Source: Streptomyces thermolilacinus SPC6 (GTDB taxonomy: Bacteria; Actinomycetota; Actinomycetes; Streptomycetales; Streptomycetaceae). From it: 64,000 nt of DNA. Below, one piece after another: positions 59,827-64,000 of this stretch (the stretch's first letter is position 1; every line of letters begins with the position of its first letter). A program made the position numbers and the translations under genes. The stretch lies in contig NZ_ASHX02000001.1 in NCBI RefSeq assembly GCF_000478605.2, positions 3,573,895-3,637,894 of the forward strand, in the 5' to 3' direction. The notes under the pieces were generated by a model. That model was given only the letters and a program-made list of their open reading frames with translations, had not been told where the DNA came from and did no database searches.

Positions 59827-60012
59827 GCCCGCGGGCTCTGCTCTCTCCTGCTAGCAAGGAGAGGTCGGCCGGATGTGCCGACGAGCCCGCGGGCCGGTGA
59901 CTGCTGGGGTGTACGGCAGGAGGCCTGCCGTCATGTGACGACAGGCCTCAGCCCGCAGTCACCTCACGCATCCGAAAAGAAATCACTCTCGGATCACCTC
60001 CTCTCTCGTGTG
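59827..60012 (-). ncRNA. Structured small-RNA/leader candidate with perfect Shine-Dalgarno and two tiny ORFs
   Basis: The 366-base gap between pdxH and the PAS gene is packed with stems: GCCCGCGGGCTC/GAGCCCGCGGGC (59827-59838/59883-59894) closes two hairpins (59843-59863 and 59864-59882), a three-way junction. GGTGACTGC/GCAGTCACC (59896-59904/59955-59963) closes two mutually exclusive hairpins, ACGGCAGG/CCTGCCGT (59913-59931) or GAGGCCTG/CAGGCCTC (59920-59949). On the minus strand a -35/-10 pair (60047-60019) leads to AGGAGGTGATCC (60002-59991), the full complement of the 16S 3' tail, then a GTG ORF of 12 codons (59986-59948) and an ATG ORF of 27 codons (59934-59851). The strand and role are inferred. 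Confidence 0.5.
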
Positions 60013-60018
60013 ACCCAC

Positions 60019-60047
60019 ACACTAGGAACGCCCCGCGCCACGCACAA
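60019..60047 (-). promoter_or_regulatory. Candidate promoter of the structured small RNA
   Basis: On the minus strand TTGTGC (60047-60042) is followed after 17 bases by TAGTGT (60024-60019). The -10 word fits the Streptomyces TAG-R-R-T type; the -35 is only half matching. A start near 60012 would give a leader of ~10 bases before the Shine-Dalgarno site. Confidence 0.45.
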
Positions 60048-60155
60048 ACGAATTTTCCGAACGCCGTGTGCCCTGGGTCACGTTCCAGTTGAATGGCCGG
60101 GCGCGCCGTGGCTGCACGCGCGTTTACGGCTCATGTCTCGCAGGGGGTGGCCGGG

Positions 60156-61469
60156 ATGAGTGCGTCCAGGAGCGGAACGGCGCGGGCGGACGGGGATCTG
60201 CTCAGCGCGCTGCTGGACGGGATGGACGCCGCGCTGTGCGCGTTCGACGCGGACGGCGTGGTCACCCACTGGAACCGCGAGGCCGAGCGCATCCTCGGCT
60301 GGCCCGCCGCCGAGGCCGTCGGCCGCCGCGGCCTCGCCGGATGGGCGGCCCGCCCCGCCGACGCCGCCGCCATCGAGGCCCGCCTGATGGCCGCCATGGA
60401 CGGCCCGGGGCGCGGTCTCCACGAGTTCGCGCTGCTCCGCAAGGACGGCGGCCGGGTCCTCGTACGCACCCAGGTCTCCGGCGTGCTCGGCACCGACGGC
60501 AGCCCCGCCGGTGTGTACTGCGCCTTCGGCGAGATCCACGCGCAGCTCGATTTCGAACGGTCCGTCGCCCTCAGCGAGGCGCTGTTCGCCGACGCCCCGT
60601 GCGCGCTCGTCGTCGTGGACGCCGACCTGCGGCCCGCCGTCGTGAACACCCGCGCCGCCCAGGCCCTCGGCGCCTCCCGCACCGCCCTGCTGGGCCGCCC
60701 CCTCGGCGACTTCCTGCTCCAGGGCGCCGAGCAACTGGAGGCCGCCCTCGAACACGTACTCGCCGAGGGCGACCCCCGCGCCCCGGCCGACCTGTGGACG
60801 ACCGTCCGCGCCCCGGACGGCGAACGGCGGCGCTGCTGGCGCAGCGGCTTCCTGCGCCTCGCCTCCCCGCTGTCTCGCGGGCCCTCGCCGCTGGGTGTGG
60901 CGTGGCTGTTCGAGGACGTCACACAGGCCCGCGCCGCGGAGCAGGAGGCCGACCGCCTGCGGTTCCGCGCCAGCCAGCTCCACCGCGCGGGCGCCGCCGC
61001 CGCCGAGTGCGAGGACCCGATGGAGGCGGCGACGGTCTACCTGGACTTCGCGCTGGCCGGTTTCGCGGACGACGCGCTGCTGGACGTCGTACGCGGCGAC
61101 GGCACCCGGCTCGTACGGGTCGCCGCCACACCCGCCGAGGGGCCCGGCCCGGTGGCCCCCGTCGCGGGCGGCGGCCTGCCCGTCCCGTACGGCCCCGGCC
61201 ACCCCGCCCTGCGTGCGCTGGACCGGGCGGGCGCGGTGCGGGCCAGCACCTGGACGTCGGGCCCCGCGCGCGTGTGGGCGGCGGAACGCCTCTGGCCCAC
61301 CGGCGCGGCCCACGCCCTGTGCGCGGTCCTCCGCAGCCGGGGCCGCACGCTCGGCGTGGTGACGTTCCTGCGCTCCGCGACCCGCCCGCCCTTCGAGCGC
61401 CCGGACGTGGCCTACGCGGAGAGCGTCGCGGTGAGGGTGGCGGCGTCCCTGGACCTGAGGGACGACTGA
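60156..61469 (+). CDS. PAS/GAF-type sensor protein
   Basis: A 437-residue cytoplasmic protein. The first PAS domain spans ~18-130 (M-D-A-A-L-C-A-F-D-A-D-G-V-V-T-H-W-N-R-E-A-E-R-I-L, split here by a loop with G-W-P). A second is at ~150-270 (A-P-C-A-L-V-V-V-D-A-D-L-R-P). A GAF-like domain follows (A-T-V-Y-L-D-F-A-L-A-G-F and L-G-V-V-T-F-L-R near the end). No kinase, phosphatase (SpoIIE) or cyclase domain follows, so it is a sensor without an obvious output; many Streptomyces relatives are PP2C-linked. The ATG at 60156 has GGGGGTGG upstream. Confidence 0.85.
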   Translation: MSASRSGTARADGDLLSALLDGMDAALCAFDADGVVTHWNREAERILGWPAAEAVGRRGLAGWAARPADAAAIEARLMAAMDGPGRGLHEFALLRKDGGRVLVRTQVSGVLGTDGSPAGVYCAFGEIHAQLDFERSVALSEALFADAPCALVVVDADLRPAVVNTRAAQALGASRTALLGRPLGDFLLQGAEQLEAALEHVLAEGDPRAPADLWTTVRAPDGERRRCWRSGFLRLASPLSRGPSPLGVAWLFEDVTQARAAEQEADRLRFRASQLHRAGAAAAECEDPMEAATVYLDFALAGFADDALLDVVRGDGTRLVRVAATPAEGPGPVAPVAGGGLPVPYGPGHPALRALDRAGAVRASTWTSGPARVWAAERLWPTGAAHALCAVLRSRGRTLGVVTFLRSATRPPFERPDVAYAESVAVRVAASLDLRDD

Positions 61470-61573
61470 CACCCGTACGTGCGAATAGTGACGCAACCAT
61501 CACGCACGGTTCGGTGTTCTGTTCAGTGGGCGGCGGATCGGACAGTCGGAAGACCGGTGAGGGGTGGTCGGTG

Positions 61574-62434
61574 ATGGCGCGCGGGCAGCGGGTGGAGATC
61601 GACGGGTCGGAGAGCGTTCCGAACTTCCACGGCAAGGAACTGCGCTTCCAGCGCGAGGGGGGGGAGGGGCTGACGCTGGAGCAGTTGGTGGAGGGCAGCT
61701 TCTACGGGGCGACGTACCTGAGCGAGATCGAGCGCGGCCGGCGCCGCATGCCGCCCGACCTGGCCCGCCAGGTGGACCGGGTGCTGAAGACGGACGGCTA
61801 CTTCGAGCGCGGCTGCGAGGACGTGCGCAAGGCCCGCAAGGGCGGCCACGCGGAGTACTTCGCGGACGCGGCCGAGATGGAGAGGTTCGCCCTGACCATC
61901 GAGGACTGGGCGCCCTTGCTCGTGCCTGGGCTGCTCCAGACCGAGGCGTACGCACGGGCGATCGTCAGGGCGGCCGTGCCGCGCGCGAGCGATGCCTACG
62001 TGCAGAGGAACGTCACGGCGAGGCTGAGTCGCGCATCGATCTTCAAAGAGGAGGAACCTCCGGCGTTCTGGGCCATCCTGGACGAGTCCCTCATCCGGCG
62101 CGCTGTACTGCCTCCGGAGGGAATGGCGGAGCTGCTGGAGCACATCGCGCGCGTCGTCAGGGAGACCCGGTCCCTGCTCCAGATCGTGCCGGTGACCACC
62201 GCCCTGCACCCGTTCATGATGGGCATGACGAGGATCATGACGTTCGCCGATGCCCCGTCCGTGGTCTACACGGAGAGCCTCCACAGCGGCCAACTCATCG
62301 ACGACCCGCGGCTCGTGCGCTCCTACCGCCAGTCGTACGATCTGCTCAGGGCCGACGCGCTGCCGCCTGAGGCGTCCCTGGCCATGGTCGAGGAAGCGGC
62401 GGAGGGATTCCGGAATGGCACAGATCGAGGTTGA
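61574..62434 (+). CDS. XRE-family regulator with DUF5753, second copy
   Basis: A 286-residue protein. The N-terminal HTH is L-R-F-Q-R-E-G-G-E-G-L-T-L-E-Q-L with Y-L-S-E-I-E-R-G-R-R-R-M, a less typical form than that of the copy at 6439. DUF5753 follows with the hallmark I-E-D-W-A-P-L-L-V-P-G-L-L-Q-T-E-A-Y near residue 110 and L-L-Q-I-V-P near 192. A GTG at 61571 with GAGGGG 6 bases upstream is an equally good start. Its end overlaps the DUF397 gene by 20 bases. Confidence 0.88.
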   Translation: MARGQRVEIDGSESVPNFHGKELRFQREGGEGLTLEQLVEGSFYGATYLSEIERGRRRMPPDLARQVDRVLKTDGYFERGCEDVRKARKGGHAEYFADAAEMERFALTIEDWAPLLVPGLLQTEAYARAIVRAAVPRASDAYVQRNVTARLSRASIFKEEEPPAFWAILDESLIRRAVLPPEGMAELLEHIARVVRETRSLLQIVPVTTALHPFMMGMTRIMTFADAPSVVYTESLHSGQLIDDPRLVRSYRQSYDLLRADALPPEASLAMVEEAAEGFRNGTDRG

Positions 62435-62633
62435 CCTGAGCTCTGCGCAGTGGCGCAAGAGCAGCTACAGCAATGGCACGGGCGGCGAGTGCCTGGAAGT
62501 CGCTGACCACTTCCCCGGCGTGCTCCCCGTGCGGGACTCCAAGATGCCCGAGGCGCCTGCCCTCGTGGTCGCCGCGGCCGCGTGGGCGCCGTTCGTGGCG
62601 GCGGTGAGGGCGGGGCGGCTCGGGGTGGGGTGA
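62415..62633 (+). CDS. DUF397 protein, second copy
   Basis: A 72-residue protein with the single canonical motif W-R-K-S-S-Y-S-N-G-T-G-G-E-C-L-E-V-A (residues 13-30), then V-R-D-S-K and a hydrophobic W-x-x-F end. GGAGGG at 62401-62406 serves the ATG at 62415, inside the end of the XRE gene. It thus pairs with the XRE protein as at the left end of the window, but without the motif duplication. It ends 1 base from the convergent SIS gene stop. Confidence 0.9.
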   Translation: MAQIEVDLSSAQWRKSSYSNGTGGECLEVADHFPGVLPVRDSKMPEAPALVVAAAAWAPFVAAVRAGRLGVG

Positions 62634-62634
62634 G

Positions 62635-63387
62635 TCAGCGGCGGTAGAAGATCCGGTCCGCGTACTCGTCCATGACGCGGGCGTTCCACTCGTGGCCGCC
62701 GTCCACGTTGCCGGAGCGCAGCAGCGGGGGCTCGACGCCGCGGCGGACCAGTTCCCCGGCCGCCGCGGCCATGGTGGCCTGCATGAGCGCGCTGGTCACG
62801 ACCGTGGAGGCGGGGGCGAACGGCGCCTCGATGCCCTCGTGGGTCAGCTCCGCGTCCCCGACGGGGATCTTGGAGTCGAGGACGATGTCGCAGTGGTCCT
62901 TCAGGAAGGTGCCCGAGGCGTTCCGCGGGCGGGTCTCCTTCGTGTAGGCGACCGAGGTGACGCCGATGACCTTGAGGCCGAGCGCGCGGGCGTTGACGGC
63001 CATCTCGACGGGCAGGGCGTTGCGCCCGGACAGCGAGATGATCACCAGGAGGTCCCCGGCGCGGGCGGGGGAGGAGTCCAGTACGGCGGCGGCGAGGCCC
63101 TCGACGCGCTCCAGGGCGGAGCCGAGGGTGGCGGGCGCCTCCACGCCGACGGCGCCCGGTACGGGCAGCAGGTTCATGAGGGCGAGGCCGCCGGCGCGGT
63201 AGACGACGTCCTGCGCGGGCAGCGACGAGTGGCCCGCGCCGAAGGTGAAGAGGCGGCCGCCCGAGGCGATCGTGTCGGCGACGGCGGCACCCGCCGCGGC
63301 GATCTGTCCGGCCTCCTCGTCCCGTACGCGCTGGAGCAGTCCGATCGCGGCGTCGAAGAACTGATCGGCCAGCGTGCTGTCGCCCAT
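62635..63387 (-). CDS. SIS-domain phosphosugar-binding protein
   Basis: A 250-residue protein with one SIS domain: [16 protein letters not shown] near residue 50 and [17 protein letters not shown] near 115, the two sugar-phosphate loops. It belongs to the sugar-isomerase-like group that in Streptomyces lies beside dmdR1. The reaction is not known. The ATG at 63387 has GAGGAAGG upstream; extra in-frame residues to 63420 are probably untranslated. It is divergent from dmdR1. Confidence 0.9.
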   Translation of the reverse strand: MGDSTLADQFFDAAIGLLQRVRDEEAGQIAAAGAAVADTIASGGRLFTFGAGHSSLPAQDVVYRAGGLALMNLLPVPGAVGVEAPATLGSALERVEGLAAAVLDSSPARAGDLLVIISLSGRNALPVEMAVNARALGLKVIGVTSVAYTKETRPRNASGTFLKDHCDIVLDSKIPVGDAELTHEGIEAPFAPASTVVTSALMQATMAAAAGELVRRGVEPPLLRSGNVDGGHEWNARVMDEYADRIFYRR

Positions 63388-63554
63388 CGGCGGCCTTCCT
63401 CTCGTCGTGTCGCGGATCACGGTGCGGTCTGGACCATTCCCGTGTCAATACGGCGCCAGGCCAGCCCGGATCGGCGGCGGCACGGTTGTCCGCGGGATGC
63501 GCAACAATTGAGACAGGGCCGCGCACACTGGAAGTCACGCATCGAGGGGCACGT

Positions 63555-64000
63555 ATGTCCGGACTGATCGACACCACGGAGATGTATCTCCGCACCATCC
63601 TCGAGCTGGAAGAGGAAGGTGTGGTGCCCATGCGCGCCCGCATCGCGGAACGGCTCGACCAGAGCGGTCCCACGGTCAGCCAGACGGTCGCCCGGATGGA
63701 GCGTGACGGCCTGGTGACCGTCGCCGGGGACCGACACCTGGAGCTGACCGAGGAGGGCCGGCGGCTGGCCACGCGCGTGATGCGCAAGCACCGTCTCGCG
63801 GAGTGCCTCCTCGTGGACGTGATCGGCCTGGAGTGGGAGCAGGTCCACGCCGAGGCGTGCCGGTGGGAGCACGTGATGAGCGAGGCCGTGGAGCGGCGCG
63901 TCCTCGAACTGCTGCGGCACCCCACGGAGTCCCCGTACGGCAACCCGATCCCGGGCCTGGAGGAGCTGGGCGAGCAGGCGGAGGCCGACCCGTTCCTCGA
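63555..64000 (+). CDS. dmdR1: DtxR/IdeR-family iron repressor DmdR1, C-terminus beyond the window
   Basis: 148 full codons are seen; the rest lies past 64000. The N-terminal winged helix is [16 protein letters not shown]. The metal ligands of DtxR are all at standard numbers: Met10, His79, Glu83, His98, Cys102, Glu105 and His106 (A-C-R-W-E-H-V-M). It represses iron-uptake genes when loaded with Fe2+. The C-terminal SH3-like domain is outside. No iron box was recognised upstream. A long frame runs antisense to it (63417-63920), as reported for the adm gene opposite dmdR1 in S. coelicolor. Confidence 0.95.
   Translation, partial: MSGLIDTTEMYLRTILELEEEGVVPMRARIAERLDQSGPTVSQTVARMERDGLVTVAGDRHLELTEEGRRLATRVMRKHRLAECLLVDVIGLEWEQVHAEACRWEHVMSEAVERRVLELLRHPTESPYGNPIPGLEELGEQAEADPFL

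Noticed and set aside
59991..60002. Fragment of a 16S rRNA gene (GGATCACCTCCT on the + strand)
   Set aside because: Only these 12 bases match and no further rRNA sequence flanks them; it is explained as a very strong Shine-Dalgarno site on the minus strand.
59827..60012. 6C-type sRNA
   Set aside because: The hairpin loops do not contain the C-rich loops that define that RNA class.

Overview
The window is chromosomal DNA from an actinobacterium, almost certainly a Streptomyces. It has very high G+C with G or C at nearly every third codon position, frequent GTG and some TTG starts, and ATGA/GTGA stop-start overlaps. It carries two XRE/DUF397 gene pairs, a TIGR03084 (mycothiol-type DinB) protein, and a DmdR1/IdeR-type iron repressor. 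From memory, the order citrate synthase - pdxH - SIS protein - dmdR1 at the right end, and serC further left, matches the core region around SCO4366-SCO4394 of S. coelicolor. No rRNA, tRNA, CRISPR array or intact insertion sequence was seen.

Left part (1-22.1 kb): a mosaic of single genes. They include an AhpD-like protein, a calerythrin-like EF-hand protein, two secreted FG-GAP/VCBS-repeat proteins, and a STAND (NB-ARC/TPR) ATPase translationally coupled to a small two-helix membrane protein next to an XRE/DUF397 pair. Also present are cyclophilin, an erythromycin-esterase homologue divergent from a double-HTH MerR regulator with a clear operator, a decayed DUF2332 gene, an SGNH esterase, a class C beta-lactamase-like hydrolase facing its probable regulator, a TetR, an APH-like kinase and a GNAT acetyltransferase.

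Centre-left (22.1-31.2 kb): the most distinctive block. A LuxR-type regulator, a 60-residue secreted peptide and a LysR regulator precede seven tightly packed + strand genes: both subunits of a B12 glutamate (methylaspartate) mutase, an AapJ-like solute-binding protein without a signal peptide, a DMT exporter, aspartate-semialdehyde dehydrogenase, an aspartokinase homologue with altered substrate motifs, and a clavaminate-synthase-type Fe(II)/2-oxoglutarate amino-acid hydroxylase. Together they suggest a dedicated route from glutamate through 3-methylaspartate to its 4-semialdehyde, plus a hydroxylation and export, with no NRPS or PKS in view.

Middle (31.2-48.4 kb): secreted proteins, a TetR-controlled DrrAB-type ABC exporter with a clear operator, serC with a strong terminator, a secreted Gly/Ala-rich peptide beside a small membrane protein, a long HelD-type helicase with an extra C-terminal domain, a FAD/4Fe-4S lactate-dehydrogenase-type fusion and a second DMT transporter. 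Two copies of an approximately 160-200 bp inverted-repeat element lie at 20.7 kb and 48.2 kb.

Right part (48.4-64 kb): a coupled catabolic operon on the minus strand (TIGR03084 protein, AtuA, a tandem-repeat mini-ORF, biotin-dependent carboxylase beta and alpha subunits, acyl-CoA dehydrogenase, enoyl-CoA hydratase, TetR) typical of acyclic terpene or branched-chain acyl-CoA breakdown, with a palindromic operator in front of it. It is followed by citrate synthase, pdxH, a highly structured intergenic RNA candidate with a 12-nt Shine-Dalgarno match, a PAS protein, a second XRE/DUF397 pair, a SIS-domain protein and the start of dmdR1, which is cut by the window edge.
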